Source: an uncultured Bacteroidaceae bacterium (lineage in GTDB: Bacteria > Bacteroidota > Bacteroidia > Bacteroidales > Bacteroidaceae). Taken from it: a stretch of 64,000 nucleotides of DNA. Below are positions 28,038-36,492 of the stretch, piece after piece. Each line of letters opens with the position of its first letter. The first letter of the stretch is position 1. The stretch spans positions 62,001 to 126,000 of the forward strand of contig CALUJL010000021.1 of NCBI GenBank assembly GCA_944320955.1. Direction: 5' to 3'. The notes beneath the pieces were generated by a model. That model made no database searches, was not told the origin of the DNA, and saw nothing but the letters and a program-made list of their open reading frames with translations. Both the position numbers and the translations under genes were made by a program.

Positions 28038-28124
28038 TCGGCTCTAATTTGTCCGGCGCAGCGGAACTTGGGACAAACGGCTGCGATATGGGCAAAACAG
28101 AAAGGTCGAAAGACATCAACCACA

Positions 28125-28156
28125 GGATGTAAGGGGTTGGATCTCCCCTTACATCC
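28125..28156 (+). promoter_or_regulatory. Intercistronic hairpin between fimbrillin and adhesin genes
   Basis: A perfect 12-bp stem (28125-28136 with 28145-28156) with an 8-nt loop and no T-tract. It could stabilise the upstream fimbrillin mRNA or reduce read-through, setting the shaft-to-tip ratio. A weaker TTTGTCC/GGACAAA pair lies at 28048-28077. Confidence 0.6.
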
Positions 28157-28215
28157 ACCAACGACGGCTGCGGGGCGGGAAGCGCGCGGCAGCGAAACAG
28201 ACAAAATCACGCGAT

Positions 28216-30348
28216 ATGAATACACATAAGAACCGGTACTTGATGACGGGCGGCATGGCGGCACTGCTTTCGTGCCTGCTGCTCTTCTCGTGCAACAACG
28301 ACGACTTCCTCGACCCGGACGCAACCGGCTCCGGCAGGAAACACAGCGACCACATCAGTTTCTCCATAGCCTCCCCCTCGGCCGTGCAGACCAAAGGGGC
28401 CTCCGTAGGGGCAGGACCGGACGGCGGGTACACCGCCGGACAACTCGTGCAGCGCGCCGCCGATGCGCCCGACAGCCTCTGTGTCCGCACCACAGTATCG
28501 GACGGTATCGACGGCGCCTCCACTTTTGCCGGACAGGTGCCCCTCACCCGTGCCACGCCCATAACATCCATCGCGGACCACGCCGGATTCCACGTGCAAG
28601 CCCACTACACCAAAGGCGGCGCGGAGATGGCGAATTTCTACATGGACGACGACGTAACCAACCAGAACGGAGACGTATGGAGCACGACCCGCACCTACTA
28701 TTGGCCGGGAGCCGGCTACCAACTGCAGTTCTACGCCTGGGCGCCCGCCGATGCCGCTTGGACTTCCACGCCCCAAGCCCCCGGACAGACGACACTGGCC
28801 TACACCGTCCCTGCCGACGTGGCTGAGCAAAAAGACCTCATAGTGGCCACAACGGACGAAATCGAGGGCAACAACAATGCCGCCGTGCCGCTCAGTTTCC
28901 GCCACATCTGCACCGCCGTGAAGTTCCAGATAGGCAGCCAGATGCAAGAAGGCACCATCAAGAGCGTAGCGCTGAAGGGCATCCGCAGCAGCGGCACCTA
29001 CGACATGGCTACCAACGCATGGACTTTGGGCGAAACCACCGGCAACTTCGCACAAACCCTGACCTTCTCCACGACCGGTTCGGAAGCAGACGGCACCGCA
29101 GTGACTGACGCCCCGCAGACCTTCATGATGCTCCCGCAGACGCTCCCCGGGGATGCCACGGTGGAAGTAGTATTCCAAGACGCGACCACCGGCACAGACC
29201 GCACCCTCTCGGCCTCCATAGCCGGCACAAACTGGCCGCAGGGCCAGACCGTCACCTACCGCCTCTCCGTCACACCGGAGTATGAGTTAGAATTTATCTC
29301 CGAGCCAGAAGTCCAAGATGCACATTATCTTATATATCCCATCCGCATCAAGGCTGTCGATGTGCCCGATGGCAGTTGGACAATGACCTCGGACAATCCC
29401 GACGTGACGCTCCGCACCGACCTGACCATCCTTACAAGACGCGGTTTCTGGGTTGAGGAAGACAAAGGCGCTCAAAGCATCACCGGTACAACATCCGGCG
29501 AAGACATCACCGTCTACGCCTTCCTTGCGGAAAACGCTGGGACCGAAGCACGCGACATAACCCTCAGCCTCCGCCCGACCAACGACGAAGATGCCCAACC
29601 GGCTACATTCACCATCACCCAGCTCTGCCCCAGCTGGAACGGAGACCTCGGCTGCGAACGCTTCGAAGAATATGATGAAGGATTTTCCGGCTACCCTTGG
29701 GGATTCCTTTGGGATGAGGATTTGAAAATTACATACGACTTGGGAAACTTCTTAGAAGACTTTGAACATACAGGTCTAAGACTCATTTTACTCGCCTATT
29801 TGAATCTTTTCAATACCAATCCTTGGGTTGCAGATAATGGGATACTAGGAGGAATTTTTGGTTATAAAGTTACTTTCGACTTTGGACAGATTTCATCTTT
29901 AAATGTAGCACTGAGCGATGATGACGGCATACAGAATACGTGGGAAACATACAATTTTCAAGGTTTGAACGATGCCTCATCCATTATGCAGTTACTTGAA
30001 GAGAACGGATATGAGGCAGATACTGAATTGCCATCAAATCCTACGGTTTTTGCAGCACGTACATGTGCTATGAAAAACAAGTTTAATAAAGAAATTTCCG
30101 AGGAGCAAGGACAGACTGTAGAACGCGCCGTTTTGCGGGAAGAAAACTTGGTTTGGTATCTTCCTGCCCGGAATGAGGCACCACAAATGCAAGATTCCGA
30201 ATACCCTTTAAGTGGGAATTACTGGACTTCTACTGCGATAGACGACAACCAGCAAGCCTACAAATATACGGTAGGCGGCTCCACCACTGCCGAGATACGT
30301 ACTTCCAACCTCCACGTCCGCGCCGTGCGGAAGAAGCCGGCCAACTGA
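28216..30348 (+). CDS. Large fimbrillin-like lipoprotein, probable tip adhesin
   Basis: A 710-residue lipoprotein (lipobox LLFSC, then NNDD). Residues about 50-355 are fimbrillin-like (SFRHICTAVKFQIGSQ). Residues about 356-475 form a BACON-like beta-sandwich ending ARDITLSLRP...TFTITQL. Residues about 476-710 contain WYLPARNEA, SGNYWTSTA and LHVRAVRKK, a pattern of DUF1566/Fib-succ-type lectin-like folds. This fits a tip or minor subunit with a binding domain. DNA for the last third (about 29670-30260) is markedly AT-richer than the rest, suggesting a swapped-in domain. It is the last gene of the phase-variable operon. Confidence 0.78.
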   Translation: MNTHKNRYLMTGGMAALLSCLLLFSCNNDDFLDPDATGSGRKHSDHISFSIASPSAVQTKGASVGAGPDGGYTAGQLVQRAADAPDSLCVRTTVSDGIDGASTFAGQVPLTRATPITSIADHAGFHVQAHYTKGGAEMANFYMDDDVTNQNGDVWSTTRTYYWPGAGYQLQFYAWAPADAAWTSTPQAPGQTTLAYTVPADVAEQKDLIVATTDEIEGNNNAAVPLSFRHICTAVKFQIGSQMQEGTIKSVALKGIRSSGTYDMATNAWTLGETTGNFAQTLTFSTTGSEADGTAVTDAPQTFMMLPQTLPGDATVEVVFQDATTGTDRTLSASIAGTNWPQGQTVTYRLSVTPEYELEFISEPEVQDAHYLIYPIRIKAVDVPDGSWTMTSDNPDVTLRTDLTILTRRGFWVEEDKGAQSITGTTSGEDITVYAFLAENAGTEARDITLSLRPTNDEDAQPATFTITQLCPSWNGDLGCERFEEYDEGFSGYPWGFLWDEDLKITYDLGNFLEDFEHTGLRLILLAYLNLFNTNPWVADNGILGGIFGYKVTFDFGQISSLNVALSDDDGIQNTWETYNFQGLNDASSIMQLLEENGYEADTELPSNPTVFAARTCAMKNKFNKEISEEQGQTVERAVLREENLVWYLPARNEAPQMQDSEYPLSGNYWTSTAIDDNQQAYKYTVGGSTTAEIRTSNLHVRAVRKKPAN

Positions 30349-30375
30349 CGGCAAAAAGCTTTATGGATTGAGAAC

Positions 30376-30418
30376 ACGGGAGGCTGCCCGACCTGACGGT
30401 GGGCAGCCTCCCGTATTT
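30376..30418 (+). terminator. Terminator closing the fimbrial operon
   Basis: A perfect 14-bp stem (30376-30389 with 30401-30414) with an 11-nt loop is followed by ATTTCC. It lies between convergent genes and may serve both. Confidence 0.8.
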
Positions 30419-30479
30419 CCATCCGCTCCCGCCGCTCAAAGTAAAAAGAGGGATTTGCACAAACGCCGGCCGTGCGGGC

Positions 30480-32393
30480 TCAGAAGAGCCTATGGCCGAG
30501 GAGTTTGACCTCGTAGATGTCCCGCATTTGCTTGATGCGTTCTTCGGCGGTGTTGAGCTCGTCGGTGGAGTGGACGTAGAGGTCGAGGCGGCAGGTGACT
30601 ATGTCGTCCCGCGTGTCGCTGTCTATCCTTTTTATACTGAGGCGGAGCTGGTTGGAGATGACGTCTATCAGGTCGAGCAGGAATCCGTCGCGGTCCACGC
30701 TCTTGATGCTGAGGGAGACGGGGTAACGCTCGGTGGTGAGGCTGCTGATGTCCACGCTCTCGATGATGTCGCCCTGCTGGGCGGAGAGGGAGACGGCCTG
30801 GGGGCAGCCGCACTTGTGTACGTAGATCTTGCCGTCGTCGGCATGGAAGCCGATGACTTCGTCGCCGGGCAGGGGATTGCAGTCGGCACAGAGGACGAAG
30901 GGCGAGGGCTTTCGCTCCATCTTGGCCAGGCGCAGGTACTGGCGGATGCAGAAGTTGGCCTTGTAGGTCTTCACGAAGTCGAGCTGCCGCTGCTGGGGAT
31001 GGGCGTCGGGGGCGGTGCCGATGCGGATGCGGTCGCCGCGCTCCAGGCGGGTCTGCAGGGAGCAGAGTTTGTCGTTGATGATGGCGTATTTGGCTTTTTC
31101 GCCGGTCTCGGCGTCGATTTCGTAGGCAAAGTCGAGCGCCGTGGTGTCCTTGGGCATGATGATGCGGGCGCCCTCTTCGGTGAAGACCACGATGTCGTCG
31201 TTATAAAAAGAGGTGACTACGTCCTGCATGAAGAACTCCTTCTGCTGGTTGTGGAGCGCTATGTCGCGGAGTATCTCGCGGAACTTGCCGATCCAGCCCT
31301 CCACGCTCTTCTCCTGCTCCACGAGGCAGCCGTAGTTGGAGCGGCGGCGCATCTCGGTGGAGCGTATGTGTACTTCCATCCAGCGGCCCTCGTTGCCCAT
31401 GAGCTTGCAGTGGAGGCTGCGGTAGCCGTTTTCTTTGGGGATGTCGAGGTAGTTGCTCAGGCTGAGGGGCTTCTCGGTGTAGAGGTCGGTGAGGAGGGAA
31501 TAGATGCGCAGGGCCTGGCGTTTCTCGGTGAGCCCCTGCTCGCGCCAGTTTTCGAAGGTGATGTGCACGATGCGGATGTGCTCGACTTCGCGGAAGGTGA
31601 GGTTGTCTTTCTGCATCTTGCGCCAGATGGAGTAGACGCTCCGCTTGTCGCACGTGACGGTGGCCCTGATCCCGGCCCGGCGCAGGGCCTCGCGTATGGG
31701 TTCCATCCAGCGCTCGGCGGCTTCGGCGTGGCGGCGGGCGTAGTCGTCTATCTGTTGGCGGATTTTCTCGTACTCGTGGGGGGCACGGTACTGCAGGCTC
31801 AGGTTTTCCAGCTCGCTCTTTACCAGATGGAGGCCGAGGCGGTTGGCCAGGGGGGCATAGAAGTAGTCGGTCTCGCCGGCTATCTTGAGCTGCTTCTCGG
31901 GCTTCATGGACTTGAGGGTGCGCATGTTGTGGAGGCGGTCGGCCAGCTTGACGAGGAGGGCGCGTATGTCGTAGTGTATGGAGTCGAGCATCTGGCGGAA
32001 GTTGTCCACCTGTTTCGACATTTCGTAGCGGTCGGCCTTCTTCTTCGTCACCACGTTTACCAGAAAGGCCACGTCCTCGCCGTAGCGTTCGCGGATTTCC
32101 TCTATGGTGTGCGGCGTGTCTTCCACCACGTCGTGGAGCAGGGCGGCAATCGTGGGGTTGGTGCCCAGCGAAAGTTCCTCGCTCACGATGCGCGCCACGG
32201 CTATGGGGTGGGTAATATAAGGCTCGCCCGTCTTCCGCTTCTGGCTGCGGTGGGCCTCTTCGGCAAAGAAGTACGCGTCGCGTATCTTCTCCATATCGCT
32301 CTCACTGTGCCGCTCGGCCGCTTTTTTGAAGAATTCGTCGCGGGCGCGGCGTACCATTTGGTCATAATCGGGGGTCTTCTGCGCTTCGTCCAT
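30480..32393 (-). CDS. RelA/SpoT homologue, hydrolase domain intact, synthetase domain divergent
   Basis: A 637-residue (p)ppGpp enzyme. The HD hydrolase domain is intact (His62, HD 87-88, ED 91-92, LADRLHNM at 150-157). The synthetase region (about 250-345) keeps PKENGYRSLH but differs at normally invariant sites: the DLxAxR motif reads EVEHIR (269-274), ExQIRT reads EVHIRS, and the AExGxAAHW motif is missing. A TGS domain (about 395-455), a zinc-finger-like Cys region and a C-terminal ACT domain follow. It may be mainly a ppGpp hydrolase. The ATG at 32393 is chosen because upstream codons come from repeat array R4. Confidence 0.88.
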   Translation of the reverse strand: MDEAQKTPDYDQMVRRARDEFFKKAAERHSESDMEKIRDAYFFAEEAHRSQKRKTGEPYITHPIAVARIVSEELSLGTNPTIAALLHDVVEDTPHTIEEIRERYGEDVAFLVNVVTKKKADRYEMSKQVDNFRQMLDSIHYDIRALLVKLADRLHNMRTLKSMKPEKQLKIAGETDYFYAPLANRLGLHLVKSELENLSLQYRAPHEYEKIRQQIDDYARRHAEAAERWMEPIREALRRAGIRATVTCDKRSVYSIWRKMQKDNLTFREVEHIRIVHITFENWREQGLTEKRQALRIYSLLTDLYTEKPLSLSNYLDIPKENGYRSLHCKLMGNEGRWMEVHIRSTEMRRRSNYGCLVEQEKSVEGWIGKFREILRDIALHNQQKEFFMQDVVTSFYNDDIVVFTEEGARIIMPKDTTALDFAYEIDAETGEKAKYAIINDKLCSLQTRLERGDRIRIGTAPDAHPQQRQLDFVKTYKANFCIRQYLRLAKMERKPSPFVLCADCNPLPGDEVIGFHADDGKIYVHKCGCPQAVSLSAQQGDIIESVDISSLTTERYPVSLSIKSVDRDGFLLDLIDVISNQLRLSIKRIDSDTRDDIVTCRLDLYVHSTDELNTAEERIKQMRDIYEVKLLGHRLF

Positions 32394-32431
32394 GGATGTC
32401 CGTTTTTTAAGAAGGTTGTGGCTTAATGTGC

Positions 32432-32439
32432 CAAAATTA
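32432..32439 (-). promoter_or_regulatory. -7 element for the RelA/SpoT gene
   Basis: On the minus strand TAATTTTG matches TAnnTTTG, with CTTG (3 of 4 matches to TTTG) 20 bp upstream. The predicted leader is about 35 nt. Confidence 0.5.
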
Positions 32440-32554
32440 AGGCAAAGCGCGGAAAACTGCAAGTACCCCCGGGGGAGAATCTTCGTTTTTTCGCTCTTTT
32501 CGCTTCTTTTTCTTAAGAAGAGCCCCCCAGCCTGCCGCAGGGAGGCCTGCCCCT

Positions 32555-32628
32555 TCCGGGAAAAAGCCCTGCCGCTTTTCCCGGAAACAGGCAGCACTTT
32601 CCGGAAAAAGATGAAGCACTTTTTTGTG
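32555..32628. repeat. 22-bp-period hairpin array R4
   Basis: Anchors at 32563 (AAAG), 32585 (AAAC) and 32607 (AAAG) are 22 bp apart. The array lies between the divergent RelA/SpoT and leucine-operon promoters. Confidence 0.82.
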
Positions 32629-32719
32629 TTTTATCGGCGATTTCCGCTGTTACATTGTCAAAAATCCGTGGCTTCCTCTTATGAAATGATATTTTTACCC
32701 GCAGAAAAATACCCGGCAG

Positions 32720-32750
32720 TTTGCCACTTCGGGGAAAAAGCGTATCTTTG
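32720..32750 (+). promoter_or_regulatory. Leucine operon promoter
   Basis: TTTG (32720-32723), exactly 19 bp, then TATCTTTG (32743-32750): a full match to the Bacteroidetes -33/-7 consensus and spacing. Transcription should start near 32757, about 16 nt before the leader-peptide ATG. Confidence 0.85.
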
Positions 32751-32772
32751 CGCCGTGATAAACGAGACACGT

Positions 32773-32868
32773 ATGCGACACGATGCGTTACACATCTCCG
32801 GTTTTCTGCTGTGCAGCAGTGCTTTCCTGCTGTGCCACCTGCTATGCGACAGCCGGGCGGGAGAGTGA
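32773..32868 (+). CDS. Leucine-rich leader peptide of the leu operon
   Basis: A 31-codon open reading frame containing seven Leu codons. Three adjacent pairs (32806-32811, 32827-32832, 32839-32844) each occur as Leu-Leu-Cys. Its stop codon (32866-32868) directly follows the antiterminator arm. CAGCAG (32814-32819) can pair with CTGCTG on either side. Position, composition and downstream structure fit a ribosome-stalling leader that senses charged tRNA-Leu. It is not visibly related to other leader peptides. Confidence 0.75.
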   Translation: MRHDALHISGFLLCSSAFLLCHLLCDSRAGE

Positions 32869-32940
32869 GTGCGATGCACCGGGTAGCGAATACTTATAGG
32901 ACAAGCCTCTCTCACGCCGGCGTGTGAAGAGGCTTTTTTT
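32856..32940 (+). terminator. Transcription attenuator of the leu operon
   Basis: The terminator pairs AAGCCTCT (32903-32910) with AGAGGCTT (32928-32935), with an inner CACGCC/GGCGTG stem, followed by T7 to 32940. The alternative antiterminator pairs GGCGGGAGAG (32856-32865) with CTCTCACGCC (32909-32918), 9 of 10 bases, and consumes the terminator's left arm. A ribosome at the leader stop codon would cover 32856-32865 and favour termination. One stalled on the Leu codons would leave it free. Confidence 0.78.
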
Positions 32941-32971
32941 ATGGGCAAATCTTAAAAAAACGAACGATATT

Positions 32972-34474
32972 ATGGACAACAGACTTTTCTTTTTCGACAC
33001 GACGCTCCGCGACGGCGAGCAAGTGCCCGGATGTCAGCTCAACACGGTAGAAAAAATACAAGTGGCCAAGCAGCTGGAGTCGCTGGGAGTGGACGTGATA
33101 GAAGCCGGATTCCCCATATCGAGCCCGGGCGACTTCAACTCGGTGATCGAAATCTCCAAGGCCGTCACCTGGCCCACCATCTGCGCCCTGACCCGCGCGG
33201 TGCAGAAGGACATAGACGTGGCGGCCGACGCCCTGAAGTACGCCAAGCGCAAACGCATCCACACGGGCATCGGCACGTCGGACCCGCATATCAAATATAA
33301 GTTCAACTCCAACCGCGAGGAAATCATCGAGCGCGCCGTGGCGGCCGTGAAGTATGCCAAGAAGTTCGTGGAGGACGTAGAATTCTACGCCGAAGACGCC
33401 GGCCGCACGGAAAACGAGTACCTGGCCCGCGTGGTGCAGGCTGTGGTGGACGCAGGCGCCACGGTGGTGAACATCCCCGACACTACGGGTTACTGCCTGC
33501 CGCAGGAGTACGGAGAGAAAATCAAGTACCTGATGGAGCACGTGGACGGCCTCTCTGCCGGACGGGCCATCCTCTCCACACACTGCCACAACGACCTGGG
33601 CATGGCTACGGCCAACACCATAAGCGGCGTCCTCAACGGCGCGCGCCAGGTGGAGGTGACGATCAACGGAATCGGCGAACGCGCCGGAAACACTTCGCTC
33701 GAAGAAGTGGCCATGATCTTCCGCTGCCACAAGCATCTGGGCATACAGTCGAACATCAACACGCAGAAGATCTACTCCTCCAGCCGCATGGTTTCGAGCC
33801 TGATGAACATGCCCGTCCAGCCGAACAAGGCGATTGTCGGCCGGAACGCCTTCGCCCACTCCTCGGGCATCCACCAGGACGGCGTTTTGAAGAACGTGCA
33901 GACATACGAAATCATAGACCCGCACGACGTGGGCATAGACGACAATGCCATCGTGCTCACCGCCCGCAGCGGACGGGCTGCCCTCAAGCACCGCCTGAGC
34001 GTGCTGGGCGTAGAGATGAGCCAGGAGCGCCTGGACAAGGTGTATGCCGACTTCCTCGTACTGGCCGACAAGAAAAAGGAAATCCACGACGACGACATCC
34101 TCATGCTCGCCGGCGCCGACCGCGCAACGAACCACTTCATCAAGCTGGAGTCGCTGCAGGTGACGAGCGGAAAGGGCGTGCGCCCCGTGGCTTCCATAGA
34201 GCTTTCCATCGCCGGGGAGCACTTCGAGGCCGCAGCCTCGGGCAACGGTCCGGTGGATGCCGCCATCAAAGCACTGAAAAAGATAATCGACCGGCAGATG
34301 ACCCTCAAGGAGTTTACGATACAGGCCATCAGCAAAGGCAGCGACGACGTGGGCAAGGTGCACATGCAGGTAGAGTACGACAACATACTCTACTACGGCT
34401 TCGGCGCCAACACCGACATCATCACCGCATCGGTGGAAGCCTACATCGACTGTATCAACAAGTTTAAGAAATAA
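32972..34474 (+). CDS. leuA: 2-isopropylmalate synthase
   Basis: A 500-residue LeuA that condenses 2-oxoisovalerate with acetyl-CoA, the first committed step to leucine. The catalytic TIM barrel opens with [14 protein letters not shown] (residues 6-19), and metal ligands lie in STHCHNDLG (about 200-208). A C-terminal regulatory domain (about 385-500) normally binds leucine for feedback inhibition. The ATG at 32972 is preferred to an upstream one at 32924, which lies within the attenuator. First gene of leuA-leuC-leuD-cimA-like-leuB. Confidence 0.95.
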   Translation: MDNRLFFFDTTLRDGEQVPGCQLNTVEKIQVAKQLESLGVDVIEAGFPISSPGDFNSVIEISKAVTWPTICALTRAVQKDIDVAADALKYAKRKRIHTGIGTSDPHIKYKFNSNREEIIERAVAAVKYAKKFVEDVEFYAEDAGRTENEYLARVVQAVVDAGATVVNIPDTTGYCLPQEYGEKIKYLMEHVDGLSAGRAILSTHCHNDLGMATANTISGVLNGARQVEVTINGIGERAGNTSLEEVAMIFRCHKHLGIQSNINTQKIYSSSRMVSSLMNMPVQPNKAIVGRNAFAHSSGIHQDGVLKNVQTYEIIDPHDVGIDDNAIVLTARSGRAALKHRLSVLGVEMSQERLDKVYADFLVLADKKKEIHDDDILMLAGADRATNHFIKLESLQVTSGKGVRPVASIELSIAGEHFEAAASGNGPVDAAIKALKKIIDRQMTLKEFTIQAISKGSDDVGKVHMQVEYDNILYYGFGANTDIITASVEAYIDCINKFKK

Positions 34475-34498
34475 CCCCCTCGCACAAAAGACAAACAG

Positions 34499-35893
34499 AT
34501 GAACACGCTTTTCGACAAAATATGGGACGCACACGTCATCACCCGCGTGGAAGACGGCCCGACGCAGCTCTACATCGACCGGCTCTACTGCCACGAAGTG
34601 ACGAGCCCGCAGGCCTTCGCCGGACTCCGCGCCCGGGGCATCAAGTGCCTGCGCCCGGAGAAAATCTATTGCATGCCGGACCACAACACACCGACGCACG
34701 ACCAGGACAAACCCATCGAAGACCCCATTTCGCGGACCCAAGTGGAAACACTGGCGCGGAACGCCGCCGACTTCGGACTGACGCACTACGGAATGATGAA
34801 CCCCCGCAACGGAATCATCCACGTCGTAGGCCCCGAGCGCGGACTGACGCTGCCCGGCATGACCATCGTCTGCGGCGACTCGCACACTTCGACGCACGGA
34901 GCCGTAGGAGCCGTAGCCTTCGGCATCGGGACCAGCGAGGTGGAAATGGTTTTAGCCTCGCAATGTATCCTCCAGACAAGGCCGAAAACCATGCGCATCA
35001 CCGTAGACGGCCAGTTGGGCAAGGGCGTGACGGCAAAAGACCTCGCCCTCTACCTGATGTCGCAGATGACCACCTCGGGCGCCACGGGCTATTTCGTGGA
35101 ATACGCCGGCGAAGCCGTGCGGAGCCTCTCCATGGAAGGACGCCTGACGCTCTGCAACCTCTCCATCGAGATGGGCGCCCGCGGCGGAATGGTAGCGCCG
35201 GACGAGACAACCTTTGCATATATAAAAGGTAGGGAGAACGCCCCCAAGGGAGAGGACTGGGAAAAAGCCGTGGCCTACTGGCGCACTCTGAAAAGCGATG
35301 AAGACGCCGTCTTCGACAAGGAAGTGCGTTTCGACGCCGCCGACATAGAACCCATGATTACCTACGGCACCAATCCGGGAATGGGAATGGGTATCACGCA
35401 AAACATCCCCTCTTCCGGCGGATTGAACGAGGGAGCCCGGATTTCCTACCTCAAGTCCTTGGAATACATGGGCTTCAAAGAAGGAGAACCGCTGCTCGGG
35501 AAACCGGTGGACTATGTATTCCTCGGCTCCTGCACCAACGGCCGCATCGAAGACTTCCGCGCTTTTGCCTCCATCGTGAAGGGGCACAAGAAAGCCGGCC
35601 ACATCATTGCCTGGCTCGTGCCCGGCTCGTGGATGGTCGATGCGCAGATCCGCGAAGAAGGCCTCGACAAAATACTCGAAGAGGCAGGCTTCCAGCTGCG
35701 CCAGCCCGGCTGCTCCGCCTGCCTGGCCATGAATGACGACAAGATTCCCGCCGGGAAATACGCCGTCTCCACCAGCAACCGCAACTTCGAAGGCCGGCAA
35801 GGCCCCGGCGCGCGCACCCTGCTCGCCAGCCCGTTGGTAGCCGCCGCTGCGGCAATCACCGGCAAGATCACCGATCCCAGAACCTTATTTTAA
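34499..35893 (+). CDS. leuC: 3-isopropylmalate dehydratase large subunit
   Basis: A 464-residue aconitase-family subunit that, with LeuD, isomerises 2- to 3-isopropylmalate. The three [4Fe-4S] ligands are visible in [12 protein letters not shown] (about 341-352) and GCSACLAMN (about 401-409). [13 protein letters not shown] (about 127-139) is the family signature. It lies 24 bp after leuA and 5 bp before leuD. Confidence 0.96.
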   Translation: MNTLFDKIWDAHVITRVEDGPTQLYIDRLYCHEVTSPQAFAGLRARGIKCLRPEKIYCMPDHNTPTHDQDKPIEDPISRTQVETLARNAADFGLTHYGMMNPRNGIIHVVGPERGLTLPGMTIVCGDSHTSTHGAVGAVAFGIGTSEVEMVLASQCILQTRPKTMRITVDGQLGKGVTAKDLALYLMSQMTTSGATGYFVEYAGEAVRSLSMEGRLTLCNLSIEMGARGGMVAPDETTFAYIKGRENAPKGEDWEKAVAYWRTLKSDEDAVFDKEVRFDAADIEPMITYGTNPGMGMGITQNIPSSGGLNEGARISYLKSLEYMGFKEGEPLLGKPVDYVFLGSCTNGRIEDFRAFASIVKGHKKAGHIIAWLVPGSWMVDAQIREEGLDKILEEAGFQLRQPGCSACLAMNDDKIPAGKYAVSTSNRNFEGRQGPGARTLLASPLVAAAAAITGKITDPRTLF

Positions 35894-35898
35894 ACGAA

Positions 35899-36492
35899 AT
35901 GAAAGCTAAATTCGACATACTGACCAGCACCTGCGTCCCCCTCCCCTTGGAGAATGTGGACACAGACCAGATAATTCCCGCCCGCTTCCTCAAGGCCACG
36001 ACCAAAGAGGGCTTCGGCGAAAACCTCTTCCGCGACTGGCGCTACGACAAACAGGGCAACAAAATCGAATCGTTCGTGCTGAACGACCCCACGTATGGCG
36101 GCCAGATTCTGGTGGCGGGCAAGAACTTCGGCTCCGGATCGAGCCGGGAACACGCCGCCTGGGCCATAGCCGACTACGGTTTCCGCGTCGTTGTTTCCAG
36201 TTTCTTCGCCGATATTCACAAAAACAACGAGCTGAACAACTTTGTCCTGCCCGTCGTCGTGAGCGAAGCCTTCCTCGCCGAGCTGTTCGACTCCATCTTT
36301 GCCAATCCGAAGATGCAGGTGGAAGTCAATCTGCCCGGGCAAACCATCACCAACCTGGCAACCGGCCGCTCCGAGCGCTTCGAAATCAACGGATATAAGA
36401 AGCACTGCCTGATGAACGGGCTGGACGACATCGATTTCTTGCTCTCGAACAAGGACAAAATCGAAGCATGGGAAGAGAAGAAGTCCAGATAG
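35899..36492 (+). CDS. leuD: 3-isopropylmalate dehydratase small subunit
   Basis: A 197-residue swivel-domain partner of LeuC. VDTDQIIPARFLK (about 20-32) and GKNFGSGSSREHAAWA (about 74-89) are the substrate-binding signatures. Its last 25 bp overlap the following synthase gene in another frame, indicating translational coupling. Confidence 0.95.
   Translation: MKAKFDILTSTCVPLPLENVDTDQIIPARFLKATTKEGFGENLFRDWRYDKQGNKIESFVLNDPTYGGQILVAGKNFGSGSSREHAAWAIADYGFRVVVSSFFADIHKNNELNNFVLPVVVSEAFLAELFDSIFANPKMQVEVNLPGQTITNLATGRSERFEINGYKKHCLMNGLDDIDFLLSNKDKIEAWEEKKSR

Noticed and set aside
28048..28077. TTTGTCC/GGACAAA pair after the fimbrillin gene as a terminator
   Set aside because: Only 7 bp with a 16-nt loop and no T-tract; too weak. 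The 12-bp hairpin downstream is the better structure.
32392..32772. Longer reading frame joining upstream sequence to the leucine leader peptide
   Set aside because: The upstream part translates repeat array R4 and the promoter region. The predicted transcript starts near 32757, so only the short frame from 32773 can be translated.
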